DNA from: Hyphomicrobiales bacterium
GTDB taxonomy: Bacteria > Pseudomonadota > Alphaproteobacteria > Rhizobiales > Beijerinckiaceae
Direction of reading: 5' to 3'
DNA: 64,000 nucleotides
Assembly: GCA_930633495.1 (NCBI GenBank)
Contig: CAKNFJ010000001.1
Location: forward strand, 4,673,001-4,737,000
Shown: one piece after another, positions 1 through 8,540 of the stretch
Position numbering within the stretch: the stretch's first letter is position 1
Layout of the letters: each line of letters begins with the position of its first letter
Position numbers and translations under genes: made by a program
Notes under the pieces: model-generated
What the model saw: the letters and a program-made list of their open reading frames with translations, nothing else
Database searches by the model: none
What the model was told of the DNA's origin: nothing

Positions 1-846
1 ATGGCGCTCGTGGCCGATGGCTGGCACATGTCGACCCATGCCGCGGCGCTCGGCATCGCCGGCTTCGCCTACAGCTTCGCCCGGCGCCATGCGCATGACC
101 GGCGCTTCACCTTTGGCACGGGCAAGCTCGGGGATCTGGCGGCCTTTGCCAGCGCGCTCGTGCTGATGCTGGTGGCGCTCCTCATCGCCTGGGAATCGGC
201 GATGCGCTTGGCCGCTCCGGTCGCAATCGATTTCCGGCAGGCGCTCGTCGTCGCCGTGCTCGGACTTGTCGTCAACCTCGCCAGCGCGCTGATCCTGAAG
301 GGGGATCACCACGGCCATGAGCATGGGCGTGGGCACTCCCATGGCGGGCACGGGCATCACCACGGGCGTGGTCACGATCATTATCACGCGGCCCATGCCC
401 ATGCGCATGCCCGGCATGGCGGCACGGACAACAATCTCCGCGCGGCCTATCTCCATGTGCTGGCCGATGCCTTCACCTCGGTGCTCGCGATCGGCGCGCT
501 GGTGGGAGGCAGCCTGTATGGCTGGGCTTGGCTGGATCCGTTGATGGGGCTGGTCGGTGCCGCCGTGATCGCGCATTGGTCGATCGGCCTGATCCGCAGC
601 GCCGGGGCCGTCCTGCTCGACAAGGTGCCGGACCCGGCGCTGGCCGATGCCATCGCGCAGCGGATGGCGGCGGCCGGCGCCAAGGTCACCGACCTGCATC
701 TCTGGCAGGTGGGGCCGGGGCATTACGGCGCGATCGTTTCGGTGCTGGCGGAGGAACCGGCGGCACCGTCCTCCTATAAGGAGCACCTCGCCGGATTGCC
801 GCAGCTCGCGCACCTCACTGTCGAGGTCAATGTGGCGGTGGCCTGA
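1..846 (+). CDS. DmeF-type cation diffusion facilitator, 5' end cut by window
   Basis: This is a cation diffusion facilitator that would export divalent cations (Co, Ni, Zn or Cd) across the inner membrane by proton antiport. The visible part starts inside the second membrane helix at the motif DGWHMSTHA, typical of the DmeF branch, so the first ATG is internal and the true start lies before base 1. A long His/Gly-rich cytoplasmic loop follows at about residues 102-140. The next helix carries HVLADAF, the HxxxD metal-site half. The C-terminal part (DLHLWQVGPG) is the usual cytoplasmic domain. The fold assignment is firm; the metal is inferred from the family. It ends seven bases before the convergent transporter gene. 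Confidence 0.88.
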   Translation: MALVADGWHMSTHAAALGIAGFAYSFARRHAHDRRFTFGTGKLGDLAAFASALVLMLVALLIAWESAMRLAAPVAIDFRQALVVAVLGLVVNLASALILKGDHHGHEHGRGHSHGGHGHHHGRGHDHYHAAHAHAHARHGGTDNNLRAAYLHVLADAFTSVLAIGALVGGSLYGWAWLDPLMGLVGAAVIAHWSIGLIRSAGAVLLDKVPDPALADAIAQRMAAAGAKVTDLHLWQVGPGHYGAIVSVLAEEPAAPSSYKEHLAGLPQLAHLTVEVNVAVA

Positions 847-852
847 GCGAGG

Positions 853-1845
853 TCAGTCGCCGATCACGCCACGGCGGCGCAGCAGGATGAGCGTCAGCAT
901 GGCCGCGAAGACGCAGGCCAGCGCGACATAGAAGGCGCCGGCCTCCGATTCGACCCAGGGCAGTCCCTTCACATTGATGCCGAACAGGCCGGTGATGAAG
1001 GTCGCCGGCAGGAACAGCGCCGTGAGCAGCGAGAGCACATAGAGCTGGCGGTTGGTGCGGCTGGCCGAGCGGGCGGCGATCTCATCCTGCAGCAGCCTTG
1101 CGCGGTCCTGCACCGACTGGACGTCGTGATGCAGACCGTCGATGCGCTGGAGCAGCCGCAGCGCGGCTGCCTTCACGGCTTCCGGAGCGCTGCGGCCAGA
1201 CTGGGTTTCGGCGAAGCGCCGGAACAGCACATGCAGCCCGCTGAGCTGGCGATGCAGCCGAACGGCGGTGCGGCGGATCGAGCCGACGCGCTGCGGCCCG
1301 TCATGCAGCCTGTCGAGCAGGATATGATCCTCGACGCTGTCGGTTTCGTCGACGAGGCGCACGACCGCGTCGGTGATGTCGTCGATGATGTATTCGATGA
1401 TCTGCTCGAACAGTCCGGCGGGACTTGCGGCCGGCTCGCCGCGATCGAGCGCTTCCGCCGTCATGCGGATCGCATGCAGCGCCTCGCGACGGCCGGTCAG
1501 CAGGAATTTGTCGCCGATGACCCAGCGCAGCGCGCCGACATCTTCGGATTTGTCGGCGATGTCGCGGATGAGGTCGTGCGAGACGCCCCAGGCGAGGCTG
1601 GCCGAATGATCGAGCCGCTGGTGCGGCTCATGGGACAGGAAGGCTTCCTGCGTCGCATCCGGCAGATCTTGCTCGGCGATCCAGCTCTGCGCCCGCGTAT
1701 GAACAAGGTCGAGATGCAGCCAGACGAAGCCGTCCGCCGGAGCGAGCGCCGGCAGGGCATCGCGTGGAACCCGGCTAGGCTGCCCGTCTTCGTCGAAGCG
1801 ATAGGCCCAGATGATACCGGATTGGGATTGGACGTCGCTCGGCAT
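853..1845 (-). CDS. CorA/ZntB-family divalent cation transporter
   Basis: A 330-residue protein of the CorA/ZntB superfamily, which forms pentameric inner-membrane channels for Mg, Co or Zn. A long soluble, mostly helical N-terminal part is followed by two C-terminal membrane helices. The signature after the first helix reads GLFGINVKGLPW, where GIN replaces the classic GMN. The GIN form followed by a Gly-rich turn is closer to ZntB than to CorA, so zinc transport is a reasonable but unproven guess. I start at the ATG before PSDVQS because the open frame upstream reads as the antisense of the next gene. It converges on the DmeF-type gene, so two cation transporters face each other. Confidence 0.85.
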   Translation of the reverse strand: MPSDVQSQSGIIWAYRFDEDGQPSRVPRDALPALAPADGFVWLHLDLVHTRAQSWIAEQDLPDATQEAFLSHEPHQRLDHSASLAWGVSHDLIRDIADKSEDVGALRWVIGDKFLLTGRREALHAIRMTAEALDRGEPAASPAGLFEQIIEYIIDDITDAVVRLVDETDSVEDHILLDRLHDGPQRVGSIRRTAVRLHRQLSGLHVLFRRFAETQSGRSAPEAVKAAALRLLQRIDGLHHDVQSVQDRARLLQDEIAARSASRTNRQLYVLSLLTALFLPATFITGLFGINVKGLPWVESEAGAFYVALACVFAAMLTLILLRRRGVIGD

Positions 1846-1937
1846 GCCTGGTTTCCGCGGCCGCCGCGAAGGGCTCGGCGGCGCGGCACCCAAGGGCGCC
1901 GCGGATATGACAGCCGCGTGACGAGATCGCCTTGAGC

Positions 1938-2876
1938 TCAGTTGCGGTTCGCGGCCGTGCGTGCCGGTGGAATGCGCCCGGGCGGGGCGAATTGCAGCTG
2001 CGCCCCACCGGCCGCCTTCGGCGCGCGGGCGCCCGCGGGCGTCGGCATCGGCCTCTGCTCGGCGACTTTCGGCTCTCCGTGGTGCCATTTGCGCGTGCCG
2101 ATGTCGAAGTGGCCCCTGCGCCAGGCCTCGAATTCGCGCTCGTTGCCGAAGAAGGCGTTGCGGTCGACGTCGCCGGTGATACCGGGCACGCGCCCGGTCG
2201 TGGTGAACTGCCAGAACTCCCAGCGGTCGCGCGCATAGCGCTTGGCCAGAGGCGCGGCGGTCGAGCGCAGCCAGAAGGGATGGTCGTTGAGCTCGCCCTC
2301 CAGCACGTCCTCGTGGAAATTGATATCGGTGTAGATGATCGGCTTCTTGCCGGTGTGCTCGCGCAGCCCCCTCAGCATCTCCTCGATCTTGGCCAGAGCC
2401 AGCTCCTTCGAGATCTTGCGGGTGCATTGCGAGTCGTTCTGCCATTCGACGTCGAGGACGGGCGGCAGCGCGTCGGGATCGCGCGGGATGTGCTTCTTGA
2501 TCCAGCGCACCTGATCCTTGGCCGAGCGGCACCACCAGACGAAATGATAGGCGCTGCGCGCAATGCCGTGCTTCTTCGCCTCGGCCCAGTTGCGCCTGAA
2601 ATTGGGATCGAGATGGTCGCCGCCCTCGGTCGCCTTGATGAAGGCGAAGCGGGTGCCCGCGTCCTTGACCCGTGCCCAGTCGATCTCGCCCTGCCAGCGG
2701 GACACGTCGATGCCCTGGATGACCTTGCGCCGCGCGTCGCGGACGCCGTGATGGGGGGAGCTGTCGCCCTTCTTCGGATAGAGCGCCAGCGCCGGCTCCA
2801 CGAGGCAGGTCATGAACGCCGCAAGCGCAAGCGCCCCGAGCCCGATTCGTCCGCTGGTCAGCTTGCCCGCTGGCAT
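1938..2876 (-). CDS. GH25 lysozyme-like secreted protein
   Basis: A 312-residue glycoside hydrolase family 25 protein (N-acetylmuramidase fold) expected to act on peptidoglycan outside the cytoplasm. The start at 2876 is chosen because GGGAGAG lies six bases upstream and an export signal follows at once (GLGALALAAFMTCLVEPALA). The catalytic domain begins with GIDVSRWQGEIDW and includes PPVLDVEW, the acidic pair region expected in GH25. Then come YTDINF and WQFTTTGRVPG. The last 40 residues are Pro/Ala-rich and look disordered. Its downstream neighbour on the same strand is a paralogue. Whether it is an active muramidase or only a binding protein cannot be told from sequence. Confidence 0.9.
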   Translation of the reverse strand: MPAGKLTSGRIGLGALALAAFMTCLVEPALALYPKKGDSSPHHGVRDARRKVIQGIDVSRWQGEIDWARVKDAGTRFAFIKATEGGDHLDPNFRRNWAEAKKHGIARSAYHFVWWCRSAKDQVRWIKKHIPRDPDALPPVLDVEWQNDSQCTRKISKELALAKIEEMLRGLREHTGKKPIIYTDINFHEDVLEGELNDHPFWLRSTAAPLAKRYARDRWEFWQFTTTGRVPGITGDVDRNAFFGNEREFEAWRRGHFDIGTRKWHHGEPKVAEQRPMPTPAGARAPKAAGGAQLQFAPPGRIPPARTAANRN

Positions 2877-2997
2877 GTGTCTCTCCCGCATCACGGGTCC
2901 AGATGGCGGGAGCGTGGTTAAGCGACGGTTAGAATTGCGTCGCAATCTCTCGAAGAGTTTCAGCCTTGGTTAACCGGCCTGCCTTGGGCCGTTTTGC

Positions 2998-3972
2998 TCA
3001 GTCGTCGATTTCGGGTTCCTGCGCCGCCACGGCGGCCGCGCGGCCGGGCTGGAATGCGGCGGCCATCGCGGGGGCGCTGCCGGGAATGCGCGCGACGGGA
3101 ACATCGCTCGGCACGTCCGGCGCGGGCGCGGGCGCCGGTTGCGGGACAGCTGACGGCTGAGGCGAGGCGTCCCGCTTCTCCCAGCGGCGCGTGCCGATGT
3201 CGTATTCGCCGCGCAGCCAGCCCGCGAACTGGCTTTCCGAGCCGAAGAAGGCGTTGCGGTCGACGTCTCCCTTGATGCCGGGGACGCGGCCGGTGGTGGT
3301 GAACTGCCAGAAGGCCCAGGGGCGGTTGCTGTAGCGCGTCTCCGGCAGCGCCGCGGTCGAGCGGATCCAGTAGGGGTAATCGTTGAACTGCCCCTCCAGC
3401 ACCTCGCGATGAAAGGTGATGTCGGTGTAGATCACGGGCTTCTTGCCGGTGAGCTGCTCGAGCTCCCTGAGCATGAGCTGGATCTTCTCGCGAGCTAGCT
3501 CGCGGTCGATCTTCTGCGGGCAGGTGCGCGAATGGCCGTTCCATTCGACGTCGAGCACCGGGGGCAGGGCGTCGGGATCGTTCGGGATTTGCTGCTTGAA
3601 CCAGACTGCCTGTTCATGCGCAGGGCGGCACCAGTAGACGAAGTGATAGGCGCCGCGCGGAACGCCGGCCCGGCGCGCGCCGTCCCAGTTGCGCTGGAAT
3701 GCGGGATCGACATGGTCGCCGCCCTCGGTCGCCTTCATGTAGACGAAGCGCGTGCCGGCCGCCTTGACCGAGCTCCAGTCGATCTCGCCCTGCCAGCGCG
3801 AGATGTCGATGCCGTGAATCGGGTAGTTGTGGGCCGCCGCCACGCCGGGGTGCGGACGGGCATCGCCCTTCGACGGGTAGTTGTCGAGCGCCACGCAGCC
3901 GCCAAGGACCGCCAGGGCGGTCGCAGCCAGGAAGGGCGTGAGGCGAAGGGATTGCATGCGGCGGGCGTTCAT
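2998..3972 (-). CDS. GH25 lysozyme-like lipoprotein (paralogue)
   Basis: A 324-residue GH25-family protein closely similar along its length to the adjacent gene at 1938-2876. The signal sequence ends in LAVLGGC, a lipobox with Cys26, so it should be a membrane-anchored lipoprotein, while its neighbour has an ordinary signal. The catalytic core shows GIDISRWQGEIDW, PPVLDVEW, YTDITF and WQFTTTGRVPG, all matching the paralogue. The C-terminal 60 residues are Pro/Ala-rich. An alternative start is the Met at codon 6, and neither start has a strong ribosome binding site. The pair is a tandem duplication whose copies have diverged in localisation signal and tail. Confidence 0.9.
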   Translation of the reverse strand: MNARRMQSLRLTPFLAATALAVLGGCVALDNYPSKGDARPHPGVAAAHNYPIHGIDISRWQGEIDWSSVKAAGTRFVYMKATEGGDHVDPAFQRNWDGARRAGVPRGAYHFVYWCRPAHEQAVWFKQQIPNDPDALPPVLDVEWNGHSRTCPQKIDRELAREKIQLMLRELEQLTGKKPVIYTDITFHREVLEGQFNDYPYWIRSTAALPETRYSNRPWAFWQFTTTGRVPGIKGDVDRNAFFGSESQFAGWLRGEYDIGTRRWEKRDASPQPSAVPQPAPAPAPDVPSDVPVARIPGSAPAMAAAFQPGRAAAVAAQEPEIDD

Positions 3973-4070
3973 GTCGCGGAGAATTGCGGAGAATGCTTGA
4001 CGGCCGGTTTACGTTACCAAAGTTCTGACGCCTGTCAGCCCCGTGTGGGGCAGAGGCGGAATCGGCCGGG

Positions 4071-4164
4071 CGTCATTCTCGGGCGGAGCGAAGCGCAGAC
4101 CAGAGAATCTCCTGACAAAGAAGGCTCTGGTTTCCGAGATCCCGGGTCAAGCCCGAGCATGACG
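4071..4164. repeat. REP-like palindromic intergenic repeat, copy A
   Basis: The ends are inverted: CGTCATTCTCGGGC at the left and GCCCGAGCATGACG at the right, with GGAGCGAAGCG inside. It is the reverse-complement relative of the element at 10553-10639, with shared end and core blocks. Confidence 0.75.
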
Positions 4165-4204
4165 CGGAGAGGCGCACGACGGGCGGAGAGGCGTCGGAAA
4201 ACAC

Positions 4205-4230
4205 GAAAGGCGACCCGAAGGTCGCCTTTC
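4205..4230 (-). terminator. Hairpin terminator of tRNA-Leu
   Basis: A perfect 11-bp stem closes a four-base loop. Read on the minus strand the loop is C(TTCG)G, an unusually stable tetraloop. A short T-containing run (GTGTTTT) follows on the minus strand. It lies about 20 bases beyond the 3' end of the tRNA. Confidence 0.75.
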
Positions 4231-4249
4231 GCTGGACGTTGTCCGAATT

Positions 4250-4334
4250 TGGTGCGGTCGAGAGGACTCGAACCTCCACGGGTCTCCCCGCTACCACCTC
4301 AAGGTAGTGCGTCTACCAGTTCCGCCACGACCGC
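4250..4334 (-). tRNA. tRNA-Leu (anticodon GAG)
   Basis: On the minus strand the 85-nt sequence starts with acceptor arm GCGGTCG and ends with CGACCGC, discriminator A and an encoded CCA. The D-arm region TGGCGGAACTGGTAGACGC is typical of leucine tRNAs. The anticodon stem CTACC/GGTAG encloses the loop TTGAGGT, giving anticodon GAG. A long class II variable arm (CGGGGAGACCCG) and the T-loop TTCGAGT follow. All expected pairings are present, so the call is firm. Confidence 0.96.
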
Positions 4335-4459
4335 AGCTCGGTTCCGGTTGCGGGCGGTGCATCCGGTGAGCGGCGCCGATCTAGCAAATCGAATCCGTCG
4401 CCACAAGAGCATCCGTGTGGAAAAACGACCGATGTCGAATTTTCCCCAGATTGGCCGGC

Positions 4460-4729
4460 TCAGGCGGCCTCTGCGACGGTCTGGAGCGTGTAGATCGTGG
4501 GGCGCTTGAGCATCTGGGTGATCTCGACGGAGATTCGCGAACCGCTGACCACGACGATTCCCTTGGCGAAGGGGTGGTTGTTCGCGAGAATCTGGACTTC
4601 GTCCGTCTCGCTGGCATTGAGTTCGATGATGGCGCCGCGGCCGAGTCGCAGCAGCTTGTAGATCGGCATCTGGGTCTGGCCCAGCACGACGGTGAGCTCG
4701 ACGGGAACGAGATCGAGATCGGCCTTCAA
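4460..4729 (-). CDS. fliN: Stand-alone FliN/SpoA domain, flagellar switch-like protein
   Basis: An 89-residue protein made of a single SpoA (FliN/FliM C-terminal) domain: VPVELTVVLGQTQMPIYKLLRLGRGAIIELN, here cited by its key blocks VELTVVLGQ, LLRLGRGAIIEL and ILANNHPFAKGIVVV. FliN forms the lower C-ring of the flagellar motor and helps switch rotation. The start is a TTG, chosen because GGAGGC sits seven bases upstream and the domain begins right after it. FliN proteins usually have an extra N-terminal part, so this is a minimal version. No other flagellar or type III secretion gene is in the window, so a role in the motor is inferred from the family only. Confidence 0.82.
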   Translation of the reverse strand: MKADLDLVPVELTVVLGQTQMPIYKLLRLGRGAIIELNASETDEVQILANNHPFAKGIVVVSGSRISVEITQMLKRPTIYTLQTVAEAA

Positions 4730-4865
4730 GTCGTGCCTCCGAAACCCTACTTCAGAATTGGACCAGCGAAACTTGCCTGCCTGCCGGTTTTGGGAGCATG
4801 AGGCTTGCCGTTGGTCGCGCCGGGTGTCGCCGGCAAGGAAAGCTTGAACGGAACATGGTTAAGCC

Positions 4866-5570
4866 ATGGTGAAGATGCGTGAGGAGCTCGCTGTCTCCTT
4901 CCTGCCGGAGGCAGGCGGCGAGCCGGTCGAGTGGGTGGTGGCCGAGGGGCTGATTGGCTACGACGAGGCCGTCGCCGAAATGGAAGCGCGCGCGGCGCTG
5001 ATCGCCGATGGGCAGGCGCGCGAGCGCGTCTGGCTGGTCGAGCATCCGCCGCTCTACACCGCCGGCACCTCGGCCCGCGACGAGGACCTGATCGCGCCCG
5101 AGCGCTTTCCTGTGTTCCGGTCGGGCCGGGGCGGGCAGTTCACCTATCACGGCCCCGGCCAGCGTGTGGCCTATGTCATGCTCAATCTGAAGCGGCGCCA
5201 GCCGGATCTGCGCCGCTTCGTCGCCGCGCTCGAGAGCTGGTTGATCGGTACGCTCGACGATTTCAACATCCGCGGCGAGCGGCGCGAGGATCGCGTCGGC
5301 GTCTGGGTGCGCCGGCCGGAGAAGGGCGCCGCGACCGAGGACAAGATCGCCGCGATCGGCATCCGCGTGCGGCGCTGGGTCTCGTTCCATGGCATCTCGC
5401 TCAATGTCGAGCCGGACCTCTCGCATTTCGATGGCATCGTGCCGTGCGGCGTCAGCCAGCATGGCGTGACCTCGCTCGTCGATCTCGGCCTGCCGGTGAC
5501 GATGCCGGAGGTCGATTCGACGCTGCGCGCGGCGTTCGAGCGCGTGTTCGGGCCGACGGTCACCGCCTGA
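4866..5570 (+). CDS. lipB: Lipoyl(octanoyl) transferase LipB
   Basis: LipB moves octanoyl groups from acyl carrier protein to lipoyl domains of 2-oxoacid dehydrogenases and the glycine cleavage H protein, the first step of lipoate assembly. The 234-residue product has the family motifs in order: [13 protein letters not shown] (58-69), [13 protein letters not shown] (87-99), EDKIAAIG with Lys160, and [14 protein letters not shown] with the catalytic Cys194. Length is usual. The first ATG at 4866 has a weak ribosome binding site, and codon 4 is an alternative. It is divergent from the FliN-like gene. Confidence 0.95.
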   Translation: MVKMREELAVSFLPEAGGEPVEWVVAEGLIGYDEAVAEMEARAALIADGQARERVWLVEHPPLYTAGTSARDEDLIAPERFPVFRSGRGGQFTYHGPGQRVAYVMLNLKRRQPDLRRFVAALESWLIGTLDDFNIRGERREDRVGVWVRRPEKGAATEDKIAAIGIRVRRWVSFHGISLNVEPDLSHFDGIVPCGVSQHGVTSLVDLGLPVTMPEVDSTLRAAFERVFGPTVTA

Positions 5571-5638
5571 TTTACCCTCCGTTAGCCATGCGGCGCCCAT
5601 CTTCGGCCGAGGACTGGGCCGAAACATGGGGATGACGG

Positions 5639-5839
5639 ATGCGTGCTTTCCTTCTGGCGAGCGGCCTTGCCGCGGTGCTCGCGGCCTGCAACACGACCGA
5701 TCAACGGATCGCCGGAGCCGCGGCCGGTGCGGGGGCCGGTGCGCTCGTCGCAGGGCCGATCGGTGCTGTCGCCGGTGGCGCGATCGGCGCGGTGGCCGCG
5801 CCGACCGTGACGGGCTCCATCAACAAGCTGAACGAATAG
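5639..5839 (+). CDS. Small glycine-zipper lipoprotein
   Basis: A 66-residue protein with a signal peptide ending in LAAVLAAC, a lipobox with the acylated Cys at residue 17. The mature part is rich in Gly and Ala with repeated small-residue spacing ([25 protein letters not shown]), like glycine-zipper motifs of 17-kDa surface antigen-type proteins. It would sit in the inner or outer membrane. The specific function is unknown. Confidence 0.75.
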   Translation: MRAFLLASGLAAVLAACNTTDQRIAGAAAGAGAGALVAGPIGAVAGGAIGAVAAPTVTGSINKLNE

Positions 5840-5951
5840 GCGGCCGGACCCCGGCGCGGAATTGCCCGGTTGCATCCGGGCGTCCCTGCCGGTTGGCGTT
5901 TTCGGCCGGGCGCGCCATAACCTTGCAGGATTATCGTCGAGGGAGCGCCCC

Positions 5952-7559
5952 GTGCCCGTCATCGAAAGCAAGGTCGATCTGAATTCGGCCGAGACGCGAG
6001 CCAATGCCGAAGCCTGGACAGCCCTGCGGGACGAATTGCAGGAGCGGCGCGCCACTGCGGCGCTGGGCGGCAATGCCCGTTCGCGCGAGCGCCACACGGC
6101 TCGCGGGAAGCTGCTTCCGCGCGAGCGCGTCCTGCGTCTGACGGATCCCGGTTCGCCCTTCCTCGAGATCGGCTCGCTTGCCGCCTTCGAGATGTATGAG
6201 GGCGATGTGCATGGCGCCGGCATGATCGCCGGCATCGGGCGCGTCGCTGGCCGCGAGTGCATGATCGTCTGCAACGACGCGACGATCAAAGGCGGCACCT
6301 ACTATCCGATGACGGTGAAGAAGCATCTGCGCGCGCAGGAAATCGCGCGCGAGAACCGGCTTCCCTGCATCTATCTCGTCGATTCCGGCGGCGCGAACCT
6401 GCCGCACCAGACCGAGGTCTTCCCCGATCGCGAGCATTTCGGCCGTATCTTCTACAATCAGGCGACGCTCTCGGCCGAGGGCATTCCGCAGGTCGCGGTG
6501 GTCATGGGCTCCTGCACCGCCGGCGGCGCCTATGTGCCGGCGATGTCGGACGAGACGGTCATCGTCAGGAAGCAGGGCACGATCTTTTTGGGCGGCCCGC
6601 CGCTGGTGAAGGCCGCGACGGGCGAGGTCGTCTCGGCCGAGGATCTCGGCGGCGCCGATGTTCATGCGCGCCTCTCGGGCGTCGCTGACCATTACGCCGG
6701 CGACGACACCCATGCGCTCGCCATCGCCCGGCGCATCGCCGGCAATCTCAACAGCGTGAAGCGGCCGGATATCGACATCGCCGAGCCGGTCGAGCCGCTC
6801 TATGACCCGGCCGAGCTGGAAGCTGTCGTCCCGACCGACCTCAAGAAGCAGTACGATATCCGGGAGGTGATCGCGCGGCTGGTCGACGGCTCGGAGTTCG
6901 ACGAGTTCAAGAAGCTCTACGGCACGACGCTGGTGACGGGCTTCGCCCGCATCCACGGCATCCCGGTCGGCATCATCGGCAATAACGGTATCCTGTTCTC
7001 GGAAAGCGCTCAGAAGGGCGCGCATTTCATCGAATTGTGCTGCCAGCGGCGCATCCCGCTGCTGTTTCTGCAGAACATCACCGGCTTCATGGTCGGTCGC
7101 GACGTCGAGACGCGCGGCATCGCCAAGGACGGCGCCAAGCTCGTCACGGCGGTCGCCTCGGCGCGGGTGCCGAAGATCACGGTTCTGGTCGGCGGCTCCT
7201 TCGGCGCCGGCAATTACGGCATGTGCGGCCGGGCCTATTCGCCGCGCTTCCTGTTCACCTGGCCGAATTCGCGCATTTCCGTCATGGGCGGCGAGCAGGC
7301 GGCGAGCGTGCTCGCCACCGTCCGCCGCGACAATATCGAGGCCGAGGGCAAGAACTGGCCGGCGGCGGACGAAGAGGCGTTCAAGGCGCCGATTCGCAAT
7401 CGCTATGAAGAAGAAGGGTCGCCCTACTTTGCGACGGCCCGGCTCTGGGACGACGGCATCATCCTGCCGTCCGAGACGCGCCGCGTGCTGGCGCTCGCTT
7501 TCTCGGCGACGCTGAACGCCGAGGTGCCGGAGACGAAGTTCGGCGTGTTCCGGATGTGA
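5952..7559 (+). CDS. mccB: Methylcrotonyl-CoA carboxylase, carboxyltransferase (beta) subunit
   Basis: The 535-residue carboxyltransferase subunit transfers CO2 from biotin to 3-methylcrotonyl-CoA in leucine and isovalerate catabolism. I use the GTG at 5952 because GAGGGAG lies six bases upstream; the open frame continues 90 bases further without support. Diagnostic blocks are [51 protein letters not shown] and [14 protein letters not shown], then [16 protein letters not shown] in the second crotonase-like half. Propionyl-CoA and geranyl-CoA carboxylases are alternatives, but these blocks fit MCC best. The partner biotin subunit lies 3.8 kb downstream at 11361, not adjacent. Confidence 0.93.
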   Translation: MPVIESKVDLNSAETRANAEAWTALRDELQERRATAALGGNARSRERHTARGKLLPRERVLRLTDPGSPFLEIGSLAAFEMYEGDVHGAGMIAGIGRVAGRECMIVCNDATIKGGTYYPMTVKKHLRAQEIARENRLPCIYLVDSGGANLPHQTEVFPDREHFGRIFYNQATLSAEGIPQVAVVMGSCTAGGAYVPAMSDETVIVRKQGTIFLGGPPLVKAATGEVVSAEDLGGADVHARLSGVADHYAGDDTHALAIARRIAGNLNSVKRPDIDIAEPVEPLYDPAELEAVVPTDLKKQYDIREVIARLVDGSEFDEFKKLYGTTLVTGFARIHGIPVGIIGNNGILFSESAQKGAHFIELCCQRRIPLLFLQNITGFMVGRDVETRGIAKDGAKLVTAVASARVPKITVLVGGSFGAGNYGMCGRAYSPRFLFTWPNSRISVMGGEQAASVLATVRRDNIEAEGKNWPAADEEAFKAPIRNRYEEEGSPYFATARLWDDGIILPSETRRVLALAFSATLNAEVPETKFGVFRM

Positions 7560-7601
7560 GTGATGGGGGTAGAGGGTTAGGCTGCTCTCGACCCGTTGCG
7601 G

Positions 7602-7922
7602 TCATTGGTGCGGAGGTAGAGACCGAATATCTCGCCAATATTCCTCCGCAACATCCGCATCGATTTCAACCGGCATCGTGCTGTTGGGATAGAGCCGGTC
7701 CGCGCCGTCCTTGCGAGGCCCGGAAATCCAATAGTGATCGCCGGTTTCGGTGTCGAAGTAGTTGGCCTTGAAGCCTCGCCCACCCAAACGCTGGAACTCT
7801 TGCTCGCCATAACGCAGCGATTGTCCAGATTTCGACAGCGTGACCCGACCTACCCGCGCAGGCCCATTGAGCCCCTCGGCCTTGTTCTCGATATACATGA
7901 TGCGGGTTTTTCTGACGCTCAT
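7602..7922 (-). CDS. Conserved small protein of unknown function
   Basis: A 106-residue soluble protein with MYIENKAEGLNGPARVGRV near the start and ANYFDTETGDHYWISGPRKDG in the middle, rich in Tyr, Trp and charged residues. I recognise this as a widespread short bacterial protein family of unknown role; I cannot assign a function. The tail VEIDADVAEEYWRDIR is typical of the family. The first ATG is kept, although the Met at codon 9 is possible. It is transcribed opposite to mccB and in the same direction as the following small secreted protein. Confidence 0.72.
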   Translation of the reverse strand: MSVRKTRIMYIENKAEGLNGPARVGRVTLSKSGQSLRYGEQEFQRLGGRGFKANYFDTETGDHYWISGPRKDGADRLYPNSTMPVEIDADVAEEYWRDIRSLPPHQ

Positions 7923-7987
7923 GGTGAGCGACTATGGCTCCAAATCCTCAACGACCGCTTTCGACCCTTAGCGGAAGTCAGCTGGTT

Positions 7988-8461
7988 TCAGCGCAATTCG
8001 ATCTTCACGACCTCGAAGACCGCCCGCGCGCCGCGCTTGTCGCCGGGCGCGACGAGGCGCCAGCCGCCGTCGAGCGGCTTGCCGTCCACCGCCGAGACGA
8101 AGATGAGCGGCAGGTTGCCGAAATCGGGATGAATTTCCCCGATCGAGAAGGCGATCTGGTAGCCGTCCTTCGCGCTGACGAGGAAAGTCTTCTTCAATTG
8201 CTCGACGGGCTTCAGGCCGTCGAATGCCTTGTTCGCCTGCAGGACATCCCAGAGCAGCACGCCCTTGTAGCGCCGCGTCGCCGGCCCCTTCGAGGTCTCG
8301 AACGTCACCTCGCGCTCGGCCACGGGCAGGGCCGCGAGGGATTGCGACGAGAGCCGGATCGGTGCGGAGCCGATGCCGGCGAGCTCGACGGCCGGCTCCT
8401 GGGCACGCAAGGCCGGTGTCATCGTCAGCAGGGCGAACGCGAGCAGCAGGGAGCGAAGCAA
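7988..8461 (-). CDS. Small secreted protein with PF00174-like (molybdopterin oxidoreductase) fold
   Basis: A 157-residue exported protein. The TTG start at 8461 is chosen because GGAG lies eight bases upstream and a clean signal peptide follows (SLLLAFALLTMTPALRA). The mature part has the pattern seen in short relatives of the sulfite-oxidase-type molybdopterin domain: TFETSKGPATRRYKGVLLWDVL, then VSAKDGYQIAFSIGEI, then RLVAPGDKRGARAV. I see no conserved Cys ligand for molybdenum, so it may be a non-catalytic member. It lies 79 bases downstream of the Kelch protein on the same strand, and the two may be co-transcribed. Confidence 0.72.
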   Translation of the reverse strand: MLRSLLLAFALLTMTPALRAQEPAVELAGIGSAPIRLSSQSLAALPVAEREVTFETSKGPATRRYKGVLLWDVLQANKAFDGLKPVEQLKKTFLVSAKDGYQIAFSIGEIHPDFGNLPLIFVSAVDGKPLDGGWRLVAPGDKRGARAVFEVVKIELR

Positions 8462-8540
8462 GGCGAAATCTCCGTTGGCGGCCCGACGATAACACGGGAT
8501 TGTGGTGCGAGCTTGCGAGAAGCCGCCGGCGCCGATCCCA

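Noticed and set aside
300..430. Short-period repeats in the His-rich loop as a possible CRISPR-like array
   Set aside because: The periodicity comes from His/Gly codons in a reading frame; there are no spacers or conserved repeat units. The same holds for 54850-55080.
1126..1935. 269-residue open frame antisense to the CorA/ZntB-type gene
   Set aside because: The other strand encodes a complete membrane transporter with family motifs; this frame has no recognisable domain and is a high-GC shadow.
853..2535. 560-residue version of the CorA/ZntB-type gene
   Set aside because: The extra N-terminal 230 residues are the wrong-frame translation of the GH25 gene, which is itself well supported.
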